DNA of 64,000 bases from Chaetoderma sp. LZ-2023a (GCA_034401795.1 CM067365.1:16111166-16175165), one strand, 5' to 3'. Counted from the stretch's first letter, positions 1 through 12,171 are shown. Translations and numbers: made by a program. Notes: generated by a model not told the origin, from the sequence alone.

Positions 1-273
1 CGGTTTGCTGGTTTTATTGCTCCCTTCAGAAGCAAACCCGACACTTCCTTTTGAACGGCTTCTAACTTGTCTGGCTCCCTTGGTACGGGTGTCCAGACTG
101 GTGCCAAAGACAGATTTTGTGGCGGAAAGTCCCACCACTCCGGCATGTAACCCTGGGATAACCATCCCAGGACCAGACTGTCTGACGTCACACCTCGCCA
201 AGCCTCGACGAAACGCATGAGCCTTCCACCCACCATAGACGCCTCGACGTCTAACGGGGTTGTCCGGCTCGCA
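1..273 (-). pseudogene. DIRS reverse transcriptase, N-terminal part (runs off window)
   Basis: The minus strand from about 273 to 1 translates without stops into a peptide with VGGRLMRFVEAW, then GWLSQGY, a Trp/Pro-rich stretch and LLLKGAIKPAN. This is the usual entry into the RT of DIRS-type elements: the VGGRL segment, then the LL-KGAI-P motif that precedes the RT fingers. The catalytic palm lies outside the window. The frame upstream crosses a run of 16 C on the plus strand (279-294), where a length change would shift the frame, so the true start is uncertain. It follows gag directly, as expected for DIRS gene order. Confidence 0.72.
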
Positions 274-411
274 GTCCGCCCCCCCCCCCCCCCCTTTCTT
301 AACGAGAGAGAGTGAGAACCATTTCGTTCTAGGCACGACGGGTATAACTGGCACCGCTGTTCCTGTCGCACAGGTGCGGTCCAGGCGGATATGAAGGGAG
401 CTTGCGTACCC

Positions 412-2492
412 TCAGGTACGCTTCGGCCCCTTCTGTCCGCCCTTTGAGGCCTTACCCTTACCCTTCCCTTTGCCCTTACCACCTCTAGGGCGGTCCGGAG
501 CAACATTGGGGAGGGTAGGCGCCTCTACAGCCTTCCTGGGTTTCTTCGCCGGCGGCGGCTCCGAAAACCCAGCCGAAACAGACGTCGCAATAGGCCTGGC
601 TTTCGCCTTGCCCTTATGCTTTTTCTGTTTCTTTGAAGGCTGTACTGATAGCGGCTTACCCACAGCCCCTAGTGCGTGCGCTTGCCGCACTAGCTCTAGC
701 TGTAGATTTACCGCTAACCGATTCTGCGCAATACTGGCGGTGTCCTCTAAGATGGCCCGCGCTTGGCCACCAAAGATGCTAGGCCCTGTCAGGGGCGTCC
801 CAAGAAGACGCTCCTTGACTGCCGTAGCCGGACGCATATGGTCAATGACCATTTGCCTCCTGGACTTCGTCACACGCGCTTGCACCCTTGCCAATGCGTC
901 CATTGACAGCACCAAGCCGTCATTAACGCACGATAGCGCCACAGGTGGCACAGGGTGGCCTGCCCCTGCTTCAGCCCACACCGACTGAAGTAGACGATAG
1001 GAGTGATTGACAGCGCTCATGGCTGCCCTCACACCCTCATCGCATAGGGCCAGGACTTCTTCCTGGTGTACCTGGGCCTTATCCACTAGTGCCGGACCGG
1101 GACCACCCGAACCGGCACTCTGGACGCCCAGTACCCATCGGTCATCCTCCGTGACCGACGGGACTACACCATACCTGTCGTATTCACCCCGCAGAATACG
1201 GCACCTTGCCCGCACCTCCCTGGAGGCCGCAGGGAGCTGACCCTTGGTCATTAGTTGTTTACTATAAATAGCATCCAACAAATCAATGAACCGTGGATCC
1301 AGTCCCACTGACTGGATCCGGGCCGCGGGCAAAATCCCCGTCCTAATCGACGCAACCGACGGACGGGCGCATCTTCATCGGCCGTGGCCGAAACCACAGA
1401 CGGGTCAACTCTGGCTAGCCACGCCAGAGCATCAGACCAGTCTAACTCCGAAGAAGATACTCCCGCAAACACGTCACCCGTTGACATGTTTACGGGTCTG
1501 CCAGCCATGGCCTCCCGGCCAGGAGCCACGGCTGACACGCCAGGCACTCCGCTACCACATGGTTCCGCCGCCACCCCATGAAACACTCCGGTCCATGGGG
1601 TAGGTCCGCACGGAAAACCGTACGGACCCGTAACCGTCGCGGAACCATAGCCGGCCACGGGCGCCAACGGCACCCCATGTCCGGCTGCCGGACCAGGCGA
1701 GATAGGTGAGTACCACGCCTGGCCCGGCACACCGGTTCCCCTGACGGCTGGTGACAAACCAAGCCGCACGGAACCGGTGCACGGTAACGGATTGGCCTCA
1801 GCCGCAGGCGGAGCCGCTGACCTGGCTTGCGCCAAACCAGACAAATGGAGGCCGGTTCCGTCCAGGACGGAATCAACCTCCATATTCTCCACCTGCGGCT
1901 TCACGGGCCGCAGCAACCTCTCCTCCTCGGCCTCATCGTCTTCAGACTCCGAAGAGCCGTCACTCGACGAATAAACCGTGGAGCCGTCCTGGCGGACGGC
2001 TCCCACACCTGACGGACCGGCCACCGCTACTGGACCACCCGGAGGTGGCCGCAGAGAGACAGAACCCGTCTGGCCGAAGCCAGACGGACCCGCCAGGGGG
2101 CCGTACGAGACGGCCCCCTCGGTAACCAGTCCAGAATCCTGTCCGAAGACAGGATCCGTACCAGGCATGGGGAGAAACTGCCCCCCAACCTTTGGTAGCA
2201 GGGACGACACCAGCGTGGGCAGAACGCTATGCAGAAAACCCTGCATAGCCGGACCAAACCACGCCGGCGGTGCCATCTCCGCCACCTCCAGCTGGGGACG
2301 TGGAGCACCCCCACCGGCCGAACCGGGCGCTCCACGATTTCCTCTCGGACCGCCTGACCCCGCGTCAGACCCAGCCAAGTCCTTCTGGGCAAGGAACTTA
2401 ACCATCGTTTCGACGGACCACACTGCACAAACATTACACCTATGATCTATATTACACAGGGCACACCTAAAACAGACATGGTCCTTGAACAT
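412..2492 (-). pseudogene. DIRS gag-like ORF1, copy 1
   Basis: Two overlapping minus-strand frames (2492-1251 and about 1332-412) together make a gag-like protein. The N-terminus has a Cys cluster CFRCALCNIDHRCNVC, probably zinc-binding; an upstream in-frame CDDCHKFVRV extends it, but no ATG lies between that and the preceding stop. The middle is Gly/Pro-rich with an acidic Ser patch (SSSDGSSESEDDEAEEE). The second frame holds a helical segment (LDPRFIDLLDAIYSKQL, then RRQMVIDHMRPAT) and ends in a strongly basic tail rich in Lys/Gly, likely nucleic-acid binding. The frame break lies between DPSVVSAT and GLDPRF. Copy 2 also breaks there, but by a different shift. A capsid role is inferred from position and composition. 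Confidence 0.7.
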
Positions 2493-3613
2493 TACACGGA
2501 CAAACTTATGGCAGTCGTCACATGATGGCGGGGCTGGCTTGGCCTATAAAATAAGCACAAACCTACAATAAACAAGCGGAACGAGACACGGATGGAAGGC
2601 AGACAATTAATTTTCAAATATTTTGACTCATAAATTAACCGTAACCTCCCGCACCCCACCCCGCCACGTTACAACAACGATCGCATTGATTATGACGACA
2701 AGAACGCGGCGGGCACAACACACCCATAATAGATCCTACAGGATGTGTAACGGCTCCAGGAATCATATCGCATAGCATTCAGGGTATATTTACTAATCAA
2801 TATAAATTATACTCCTAACGAACGCAGCACGATATGTGAAGAAAACAACAAAATGTATAACAACTGCTGTCTCACACGGTAAAACCGCAGACCACGCATC
2901 TACTCAAGAATTTTGAAACCACCGATCATTGCAAACCGATCGTGATTGCACGTAAACTTGATCATTCTAAAGTTTCCGGTACCATTTTTAGTACGCAGCA
3001 CCCAGAACAAGATGCGCGATTAATGAAAAAATTTTTCTTCACATAAACATCCGAGCGACCGGGTGTGACGTCACCCGCTCGGATTCTACGGAGAACGACG
3101 TCAGCCGATATTCGTGTTAGAAATACCGTAGCAAACACCTATTTTCATATCTGCCGATCGCCTGTTGGGGTTTAAAGAAGGCGATCGTCTGGCATATATC
3201 GTTGCTAGCACACGTCCCAGATTCTATGGGGTTAGAAATTGGAACATGCGACACAACGAAATTTAGAGACCTAAGTCTTTTAACTATGGATATAAAGAAC
3301 AATACAACCTGGTTATCTTGGGCGGTATTCTCCATAGTCCTTAGTTATCCTTTCAGAACACACAAACTATCACTGATTAAAGACTTAGATTCTTTTAAAA
3401 AACACTAAAATCCTTAATGCGAAAAGCATGTATTGCACTTGTTGCTATGCAAACAAGAATGAGCTCTATGGTAAACGGGTACTCGGCAGTGGGGAGCCGG
3501 GTACCCGGTTCCCAGGAGTCGGTAAAGCTTTCTAAGTCTATAATCCTAGAGCCGCTGTCAGGGCCAGCTGTATATCAGAAGTAACAGAATGGTGAGTATT
3601 GATCGAAGGAGAA
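2493..3613 (-). other. DIRS copy 1 5' non-coding region
   Basis: About 1.1 kb with no convincing ORF. It aligns with 11128-12171 of copy 2 through most of its length, including the block around 3460-3613 that ends in the terminal repeat. Reading on the minus strand, a pyrimidine-rich stretch ending TTTTATAG just before the gag Cys motif looks like a 3' splice site, which would explain the missing start codon. Confidence 0.55.
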
Positions 3614-4000
3614 TGGGTCATTTGACCCCACTAAGCAAGTTAGCAACTGGGTCGGCAAAACCCTGTCCCAGACTCCCACTAGTGGAAGCCGGTCTGCTTG
3701 AGGCATATCTATTGAGTTAATGCCTCTATAGAATAAAGATAATTACAAACTCCACATTCGATACTAAGCCCATTCCATATCATATGCCTGCATATGGTAT
3801 TTACAACAACAAGCATCCATGTAGTTAAAGCTCTCGTGCTCAATTTACCCAACATGCAATGCTAGTATGCTACCCAGCAGGCAATGCCACGACTCCATAA
3901 TCGTTGTAACTATTGGACGCCATATTCCTTTAGTCTATCGTCAGCACAAGCCAGTTTTTCTCAAACAAAACCAACCTGCTTGCACGTGCAGTCATTTATC

Positions 4001-4912
4001 CTCCAGCTCTGGAAGCGTAAACATGCACGTAGAACGTAATTACGGCAGTACATTCGACAGTCTGTATTTCAATACTGTTCAGATAAAGTGTGTCAATGTC
4101 CAGGAGAAAATAGGAGAAAGCTTTTATATACATTGACAGTAATTTACTGTATCAATGACAGCACCAAAATTCAGTCAACCTGTTGTCAAAATAATTAGTA
4201 TGTAATGCAATTACTACCTACTAATAATTGATACAAATTGTATTGAAAATGCTGCTGCAACAACTTTCAGTTTATGTATTCTAAAGTAATCATCATAAAT
4301 TTCAGTCAACACTTTCTACGGATTTGAAGAGCAATTTGACTAAGTTATTTCGCCTCGCTACCGTGTGTACGTTTCTGTTTTACCAATGCATTTCAAACAA
4401 ATGCGTAAATATGTCAACGAAACATACACGTCGTTTGCTAAGCATACATTCTTGGCGAGAAAGCGTATATAGTTACCTATATAGTAATATATCAATTGCA
4501 CGTGTGTAGATAATAATTCGACAATGTTGTTGGTGCCTTAGAAACCAACAACTTACAGTCAAATTGCTATTCAAATCCGTAGCAAGAGTAGACTAAAAAT
4601 TATGATTATTTTTTAATATAGCGACTGAAAGCTGTTGTAGCAACAATTTTCATTCAAATTAGTATCAAATCTGTACCAGGTAGTAATCGCATTAGCTAAT
4701 AATTATTTTGACAATAATTTTACTGAATGTTGTTGCTGTCATTGATAGCAATAACTTTCACGCAAATAAGTCAAAATATATACAAAAGCTTTCTTTGATT
4801 TTCTTCAGGAAATTGACACAGTTGCGCTGAACACTATTGAAATGCAGGCCGTCGAATGTACTGCCGTGAATAGTACGCCCTACATGCATGCTTACGCTTC
4901 CAGAGCTGGAGC
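4001..4912. repeat. Foldback (imperfect palindromic) repeat
   Basis: The segment reads similarly on both strands from its two ends. CTCCAGCTCTGGAAGCGTAA near 4001 reappears in reverse complement near 4912, and similarity continues inwards (a short peptide with MHV and STFDSLYFN has a mirror image in the other arm). The central part (about 4319-4581) is again an inverted pair around GATTTGAAGAGCAATTTGACT-like arms. The arms are imperfect, so this is an old foldback element or a head-to-head duplication. Confidence 0.65.
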
Positions 4913-5223
4913 AGAATGAAGGAAATTTCAATTTCCCTTTCTCCAAGATCTAACAATACTCACCATTCTATTACTTCTGATACAAGCAATACTGGATAGC
5001 TGGCCCTAGGACTATAGACTTACTAAGCTTTACCGACTCCTGGAACCAGGTACTCGGCTCCCAACTGCCGAGTACCCGTTTGCCATGAAGCTCATTGTTT
5101 GCATAGCCACCAAACAAGAGATACCCATGGCTTGCCTCCGTGGGGCCGGGAGGCTGGGTCCGTAATAGAATGGTGAGTATTGTTAGATCTCGGAGAAAGG
5201 GAAATTGAAATTTCCTTCATTCT
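4913..5223. mobile_element. Short non-autonomous DIRS-derived element with about 61-bp inverted ends
   Basis: The ends 4913-4973 and 5162-5223 are nearly perfect reverse complements, starting AGAATGAAGGAAATTTC. The interior (4974-5100) is a reverse-complement relative of the DIRS 5' terminal block at 3460-3613 and 12000-12171. It therefore looks like an internally deleted or solo-end derivative of a DIRS relative. Its right end overlaps the left terminal repeat of DIRS copy 2 by 4 bases (TTCT, 5220-5223), so the two abut exactly. Confidence 0.7.
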
Positions 5224-5262
5224 CCTTCGATCAATACTCACCATTCTATTACTTCTGATATA
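5220..5262 (+). repeat. DIRS copy 2 inverted terminal repeat, 3' end of element
   Basis: 43 bp beginning TTCTCCTTCGATCAATACTC; the reverse complement of 12129-12171 with a single A/G difference. It abuts the short element at 4913-5223. Confidence 0.85.
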
Positions 5263-7299
5263 CACCAGATTTAGACAGTAACCTAGTGGGAGGGGGCAAG
5301 CCATCAATTGCTACTTTTGCCCCTTGGAGAAAGAGCTAGACTTAAACTTGATTAATGGAGACCTAAAAGGACCATCAAGTTAACGGAACCGAATCACATT
5401 CGCATCACTGCCCGCCCCCTTTTTTCTCCAAAGAAAAGGGAGAGAACTCACGAACATGCATCTCGCCTGAAACACAAATATGCCAAGAGGGTTAACTGCT
5501 CTTTGCATATATTAGCCTGGGAATGAGCATGAATATATAAGATGAATGAACATGATATATAGACATAATACAAAAAACTCTCAATCTTGAATCACCTCAT
5601 GATATTTGGATTTCAGACGTGGAGCCTCCAACCATTCACTTGTCCGGCCATCAGTGACACAATCTGGTTGACATCCTCTCGCTCGACCATGTCTGCTTCT
5701 TAATTCTTTCTTACAAATGCAAAAAAAAGTGAGAAGAGCAGTGTGGTCGTATAACTATCATTTCAAAACAGCTAAAGAGAGTGGATTGGCGGAGTCTGAC
5801 ACATCCATCATATACCGTTAAATTCCGTGTATATTGCACACTTTTTTGCTCAAAATTATGTGTTATAAAAAGCTACTGCGCACTATATACAAGGATAAAT
5901 ATTTGTCACATTTCTTTCCTCAGAATCGCAAAATTCAGGGCTGAAAATATGATTTTATGGATCGGGAATCAGTCGGGAATAACGATCGCATTCTAACATG
6001 TCTATAATGGTACTATCTCAACTAGATCGTTAAAATGTCTTACTACTGTCTAAATATTGTTCTATACCTTTATTAAATACCATATAGTGTTGTAAAATTA
6101 TCAAATAAACCATCATTTAACTTTTTACAACGCCATTATTTCCCGTAATTTGCTAATTTATTTCTATAAAGGGAGGTTACTCCTGTCTTCTCAAGTTGAA
6201 CATAGAGATGTTTAAAATCCATTGATTGCTACACAGATACGGACATAAATGTGTTAAAAAAAGAATGATACAGCCAATGTTTTTCAAGGTGATCTAGCAT
6301 TTACATAGATATAGAAAGGAATGTTTTCTATGTACTAAACGGTACAATGTTTTGACCAATCGGCGGGCAGGATGATTATGATTGACAGGTTATGGTTAAA
6401 GGTCACAGCCATCAACGTATGACGAAGTAACAATGGAAACGAAAGGATGAGAATAGAAAATCATTTCAAATTGAAGATAATTCAATTTATTTAATAAACA
6501 ATGCGTGGAATAAACTAGATTATAGCACTATATTATAATATATTATTATGATGATGATGATATACTATAATATATTATATAAACCCCACCCCCACTCAAA
6601 CCATACCCACAATTCCTCACTGTCGATTTTGTAAATGGCAGGCGGTCAGCTCTATCACCTTTGTTTATTGTACTTCTGACCGCGTTAATCCACCCACCAC
6701 CTGACTACACTGCCTGTGAACCGAGTCTTGAAACCACTCATCTACTGCGTATATGATTGAACAAAATCCCACGGGCTCGTCTTTGATACAGCTATCAAAG
6801 TAAATACTGGCACTGTTAGAGTGAGCCAAAATGGATGAGTTTTTAAAATTATTAAAAATCGATTTTATCCTCAAGTATCAGCGCACAAAACTCATATTTT
6901 ATGAATTGAAACAAAATAAATATCCGATTTTTATGTTCTAACAACCATTTACACATGTATGTTAATGAGCTCTGTTCAAATCAAATTCGGATTCTAACCT
7001 GTTCTGATGGAAATTATATTTGTATTTTTATATCATTCAATAAAGTTTAATACAAAATATTTGCTAAAAGTGTAGGCGAATGATATTCCCATGATTAAAC
7101 CACAGAGTAACCCACGCCACAAACGAGATTTTATAAGGAAAGCATATTCGACACGTAGTAAGTCATTGATTTTTTTGTTACCAGTTTTCGTTCACACGTC
7201 TCAATCTTACTACGCACTATAAACGAAAACGTTTTTTCAGGCCGATTTTGGTTAAATTTAGGGGTGCTAGGGTTACATTACCATAACAATACATGGAAT
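5263..7299 (-). other. DIRS copy 2 3' non-coding region
   Basis: About 2 kb between the recombinase stop (7300) and the terminal repeat. It is AT-rich, with a small ATG/ATA microsatellite near 6545-6585, and I see no supported ORF. An internal complementary region typical of DIRS elements may lie here, but I could not place it. Confidence 0.5.
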
Positions 7300-8240
7300 T
7301 TAACGGTAGTAATCCGTGAAAGAGGACTCAGTGCCATTGTGCTACAGCCATGATGTCCTCTAACGGAACACCATTGTAAAGGGCGGTCGAGGCGGCTATT
7401 CCTCTAACATTGTGTGCCCTTGCTCATTGCACCTGGTACCCTGTCGCAATCTCATGGGTAGTTTGAATGCATTCGACTACCCAACGAGAGATAGAATCCA
7501 TGGATGCGGCGCCATATGGCTTCTTATGGCAGATCCACAGATGGCTATCATTCGGCCGTAATGAGTCTGTCCGTTTTTTGTACATAGTCAAAGCACGGAC
7601 TGGGCACCAGACACTGGCATCACGATCAAACCTAGTTAGTTTCGGTATAATGATCGGTTTGCCGGGATATCTCAGATTGATTCTTTGACATAAACTCTGC
7701 TCTTGGCAGTAGACGCAGACCCTCTCCGGAGACAATTAATCGGTCCCTCTCTGCTGAAAGTGCATGGATCTCAATGCGCCTTCTAGCTGAGGAAGCTGCC
7801 AATAGAAAAAACGTCTTTAGAGTCAAATGCTTTAGACTAGCCGAACGCAACGGTTCGAAAGGGCGCTTGGCCAGTACATTAAGCACTAAAGATAGACTCC
7901 AGGCTGGAATGACTACCGGTTGTCTCGGTCGGAGATTGCTCATTCCCTTCACCATCACATTTAACTGGGCCACCTCTGGACTATCCCTGTTGGCTAGACA
8001 AGGGATAACTGATGCCAAAGCTGACTTGTATCCAGCAATTGTGACGGGAGCTAGTCCTGAAAAGAACAGCTCACAGAGAAAGTCTGCTATTTGCTGAATA
8101 GTGGATTGAAAGGTATCAATACCCTTTTCTTCACACCAGTCTGCAAATCTGTTAACCTTGTTGTTATATGACTTGAAGGTTGACCTCCTTCTCGCAGCCG
8201 CGATGAAATCAGCAGCTTGTCGAGAAAAGCCTTCCGACGT
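7300..8240 (-). pseudogene. DIRS tyrosine recombinase (YR), frameshifted
   Basis: The minus-strand reading starts near GFSRQAADFIAAARRRSTFK, a typical core-binding start, and continues through LKTFFLLAASSARRRIEIHAL, which holds the first catalytic Arg. A second frame (7735-7424) continues with PKLTRFDRDASVWCPVRAL. A third stretch near 7430-7320 contains HNVRGIAASTALYNGVPLED, giving the His-x-x-Arg box. The last part, TDYYR followed by stop at 7300-7302, supplies the catalytic Tyr but sits one base out of frame after AVAQW. All recognisable YR residues are thus encoded, but at least two frameshifts break the protein. In DIRS elements this enzyme integrates a circular DNA intermediate. Confidence 0.85.
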
Positions 8241-9570
8241 GGAACGTTGTTTGATAACATCCCCGCAGTCAATTTGAACATTTCGGGACGCTCGTGTAGG
8301 AAGCATCCCTTGGCCTGGGAGATTATGTTCGGAATCTCGGGCAACTGCACTGGGTTGTTCACCAGCAGATCCGTGAACCACGCCCTGCTGGGCCAATACG
8401 GCGCTATTAGCAGGACCAGACACGGTTCCTCCCTGATCTTCACCAATACCTTCGGCAGAAGACTGGTGGATGGGTACGCGTAAGTGTGCATCCCTCTCCA
8501 GCTTATCGCGTCTGTATCGACAGCATTTGGATCTGGAATCGGCGAGACATAAGTCATGATTTGAGCATTTTCCGTTGTGGCGAACAAGTCCACGTTGGGT
8601 TTGCACCAATGATCGAAGATCCTTCGTAGAACTGGAGGGTTGAGGGACCATTCTGTTGGCAGAATTCTCTGTCTGCGAGACAAAGCATCCGCCAGAATGT
8701 TCAATCGCCCAGGAATGTGAGCTGCTTTCAAAACAACCGAGTAATTCCTGCACCATTGAATCAAGTGCCACACTTTGATACAGTGTGGGTGACCTGGTCC
8801 CGCCTTGGCGATTTATGTATGATACTACCGTCGAATTGTCTGACCGTATCAATATCACCGTGCCCCTGATCATCGGAAGAAACTCTTCCAACGCCAGTTC
8901 CACTGCCATCATTTCCAACAGATTGATATGCAGCTGGCTCTACTGGAGAGTCCATGGGCCCCGAGACCTGGTGTTCTCCCAGGCAGGCCCCCACCCCTCC
9001 AGCGATGCATCCGTGTACACGGACAGCTGGGGGTGGGGTAGGTGCAGCGAAACCCCTACTAGGAGATTCTGCCGCTTTTTCCACCATACAAGATGCGACA
9101 TTATCGTCTCCAAAACTGGCACCAGTTTTGACAGGGGTTCTGTTCTCTGTTTCCACAGAGACATCAGATACAACTGGATAGGTCTTTGCATTAGAGCAGC
9201 GTACGGGATCACCTGCTCCGTGGAGACCATCATCTGAAGAAACAGCCTCGCCTGAATGTGGTTTCCCACTCGAAAACTCTTGAGGATGGCTAACAGAGAC
9301 ACCACTCTGGGCTCTGACGGGTAAACCCTGCCCTCCCCGAGATCGAATCGCATCCCCAAATAAACGAAATGTTGCGTGGGTGTCAACTCAGATTTCTCCT
9401 TGTTGACTATTCAGCCTAGATCTGAAAGTAGCTTCAGAGTCAGAGCAGTATCCACGTTCAACCTGGCTGCCGAGTCTGCCTTGATCAGCCAGTCGTCTAT
9501 GTAGGTGTGTAGCGCCACATTCTCTTTTCTGAGAAACGCTGTCACCGCAAGGACCACTCTTGTAGCCGGA
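8241..9570 (-). pseudogene. DIRS RT C-terminal part and RNase H
   Basis: Read on the minus strand, the RT palm motif HTYIDDWLIKA (YIDD codons at 9492-9503) is followed by FVYLGMRFDL. RNase H comes next with its acidic residues visible: LSVYTDASLEGWGP, EMMAVELALEEF, LIRSDNSTVVSYINRQGG and HIPGRLNILADALSR. A linker follows (WCKPNVDLFATTENAQ, then APYWPSRAWF), characteristic of DIRS RT-RNase H polyproteins. Frames change near 9390, 8920 and 8770. The first half of RT is missing: the gag sequence RRQMVLDHMRPAT runs straight into RVVLAVTAFLRKE at about 9560. Confidence 0.82.
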
Positions 9571-11127
9571 CGCATATGGTCAAGAACCATTTGCCTCCTG
9601 GACTTTGTCACACGTGCCTGCACCCTTGCCAGCGCGTCCATAGACAGCACCAAGCCGTCATTGACGCACGAAAGCGCCACAGGGTGGCCTGCCCCTTCTT
9701 CAGCCCACACAGACTGAAGAAGGCGATACGAATGGTTGACAGCACTCATAGCTGCCCTCACACCCTCATCGCATAAGGACAGGACTTCATCCTGGTGTGC
9801 CTGGGACTTGTCCACAAGTGCCTGACCGGGGCCACCCGCTCCAGCACTCTGAACACCTAGAACCCATCGGTCATCCACGGTGACCGATGGTACCACACCA
9901 TACCTGTCGAATTCCCCCCGTGGAATACGACACCTCGCCCGCACCTCCCTGGAGGCTGCAGGGAGCTGGCCCTTGGTCACGAGCTGCTTACTATAAATAG
10001 CCTCAAGCAACTCGATGAACCGTGGATCCAGTCCAACACGTGGCCGAAACCACAGACGGGTCAACCCTGGCTAGCCAAGCCAGAGCATCCGACCAGTTTA
10101 CTTTCGAGGAAGACACACCCGTGAACCCGTCACCCGTTGACGCGTTCACAGGCCTGCCAGCCACGGCACTCCGGTACCAAACGGTTCCGCCGCCACCCCA
10201 TGAAACACACCAGTCCATGGGGTAGGCCCGCACGGAAAACCGTGCGGACCCATAGCAGACGCGGAACCGTGGCCAGACACGGGCGCCAACGGCACCCCAC
10301 GCCTGACCAGGCGAGAACCACGCCTGGCCCAGCACCGTGTCGGCTGGCGTCAAACCAACCATCATGGGACCGGTGCCTGGTACCAGATTGGCCTCAACCA
10401 CGGGCGGAGCCGCTGCCCTGGCTTGCGCCAAGCCAGACAGATGGAGGACGGTTCCGTCCAGGACGGACGGAATCGACCTCCATATTCTCCACCCGTGGCA
10501 TCACAGGCTGCAGCAACCTCTCCTCCTCGGCTTCAGACTCTGAAGAGTCGTCACTAGACGAGGAAACCGATGCATGACGGACCGGCCACTGCTACTGGAC
10601 CACCCGGAGGTGGCCGCAGAGAGACAGAACGCGTCAGGCCGGAGCCCGACAGGATTGCCAGGGGGCCGTACGAGATGGCTCCCTCTGTGACCAGTCCAGA
10701 ACCCTGTCCAAGGAGAGGGTCCGTACCAAGCATGGGGAGAAACTGCCCCCCCCCCCCCCCAACCTTCGGCAGCAGGGACGACACCAGCGTGGGCAGAACG
10801 CTATGCAGAAAACCCTGCATAGCCGGACCGCACCACGCCGACGGTGCCATCTCCGCCACCTCCAGCTGGGGACGTGGAGCGCCCCCACCGGCCAAACCGG
10901 ACGCTCCACGATTTAACTTCGAACCGCCTGACCCCGCGTCAGACCCAGCCACATCCTTCTGGGCAAGGAACTTTAACATCATATCCGCGGACCACACTGC
11001 ACACACATTACACCTACTATCAAGGTCACATGGAGTACATCTAAAGCAGACATGGTCCTTAAATAGGACCCGTACGAACTTGTGGCACTCGTCACATGAT
11101 GGCGGGGCTGGCTTGGCCTATAAATAA
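9571..11127 (-). pseudogene. DIRS gag-like ORF1, copy 2, C-terminally deleted
   Basis: Clearly the same protein as at 412-2492: the N-terminal Cys cluster (CFRCTPCDLDSRCNVC), PQLEVAEMAPSAWCGPAMQGFL, the Gly/Pro-rich middle and the LDPRFIELLEAIYSKQL helical segment. Residues after MRPAT, including the basic Lys/Gly tail present in copy 1, are deleted and the frame runs into RT. Frames break near 10550 and 10030, and a C-run at 10747-10760 probably causes another length change. The position that reads Met in copy 1 (MFKDH) reads Leu here, so this copy also lacks an ATG before the Cys cluster. Confidence 0.72.
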
Positions 11128-12171
11128 GCACAAACCTACAATAAGCAAGCGGAACGAGACACGGATGGAAGGCAGACAATTAATTTTCAAACAATTTGAC
11201 CATAAATTAACTGTAAACACTCCCGCACCCCACCCTGCAACGTTACAGCAAAGATCGCATTGACTATGACGACAAGAACGAAGCGGGCATAAATACACCC
11301 ATAATTGATCCTCCAGGATGTATAACGGAACCAGGAATCATATTGCATAGCATTCGGGGTATATTTACCAATCAATATAAATTATACTCCTAACGAAAGC
11401 CAAAATGATATGTGAAGAAACAACAAAATGTAAACAAACTGCTGTAGCACACGGTAAAACCGCAGACCACACATCTAATCAAGAATTTTGAAACCACCGA
11501 TCATTGCAAACAGATCGTGATAACACGCAAAACTTGAACATTGCAAAGTTTCCGGGTACCATTTTTAGTACGCAACACCCAGAACAAGATGCGCGAATTA
11601 ATGAAAAATTTTCTTCACATAAACATCCGAGCACCAGCGGGTGTCACACGCTCGGATCTTACGGAGAACGACGTCAGCCGATATTCGTGTTACAAATACC
11701 GTAGCAAACACCTATTTTCATATCTGCTGATCGCCTGTTGGGGTTTAAAGAAGGCGATCATCCGGCATATCTCGTTGTTAACACACGTCCCAGATTCTTT
11801 GGGGTCAGAAATTGGAACATGCGACACAACGAAATTTAGAGACCTAAGTCTTTTAACTATGGAATAATAAGGAAATATACGACCTGGTTATCCTCGGCGG
11901 TATCCATATTATCCAATTATCCTTGGAAGAGAATCACTAGCTATCACAATCACAGACAGACTTAGATTTATTCCTTAATCTCTCCACTGCGAAAAGCATG
12001 TATAGCTCTTGTTGCTATGCAAACAAGAATGAGCTCTATGGTAGACGGGTACTCGGCAGTTGGGAGCCGAGTACCCGGTTCCAAGGAGTCGGTAAAGCTT
12101 TCTAAGTCTATAGTCCTAGAGCCAGCTGTATATCAGAAGTAACAGAATGGTGAGTATTGATCGAAGGAGAA
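11128..12171 (-). other. DIRS copy 2 5' non-coding region with terminal repeat
   Basis: Non-coding, aligned with 2493-3613 of copy 1. The terminal repeat is 12129-12171. A pyrimidine-rich tract ending in TATAG just before the gag Cys motif is shared with copy 1. Confidence 0.6.

Larger units (their letters stand above)
1..3613 (-). mobile_element. DIRS-like tyrosine-recombinase retrotransposon, copy 1 (cut by window edge)
   Basis: The minus strand reads, in order, a 5' non-coding region (3613 to about 2500), a gag-type ORF and the start of a reverse transcriptase that runs off the window at base 1. The 5' region and gag are clearly similar to those of copy 2 (5220-12171). The shared similarity stops at about 3613 here and at about 12171 in copy 2, so this is the likely 5' terminus. 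Two copies of one family therefore lie within 12 kb in the same orientation. Confidence 0.8.
5220..12171 (-). mobile_element. DIRS-like retrotransposon, copy 2, complete boundaries
   Basis: The ends 5220-5262 and 12129-12171 are 43-bp inverted repeats with one mismatch. Between them, on the minus strand, are a 5' region, gag, RT remnant, RNase H, tyrosine recombinase and about 2 kb of 3' non-coding sequence. Inverted ends plus a tyrosine recombinase, with no integrase or protease, define DIRS-type elements. The element is inactive: the gag C-terminus and the RT N-terminal half are deleted at about 9560, and frameshifts break the RNase H-recombinase ORF. Confidence 0.85.

Noticed and set aside
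470..2445. Plus-strand open frames over the DIRS gag region
   Set aside because: They are shadows of the GC-rich minus-strand gag; composition and homology support the minus strand only.
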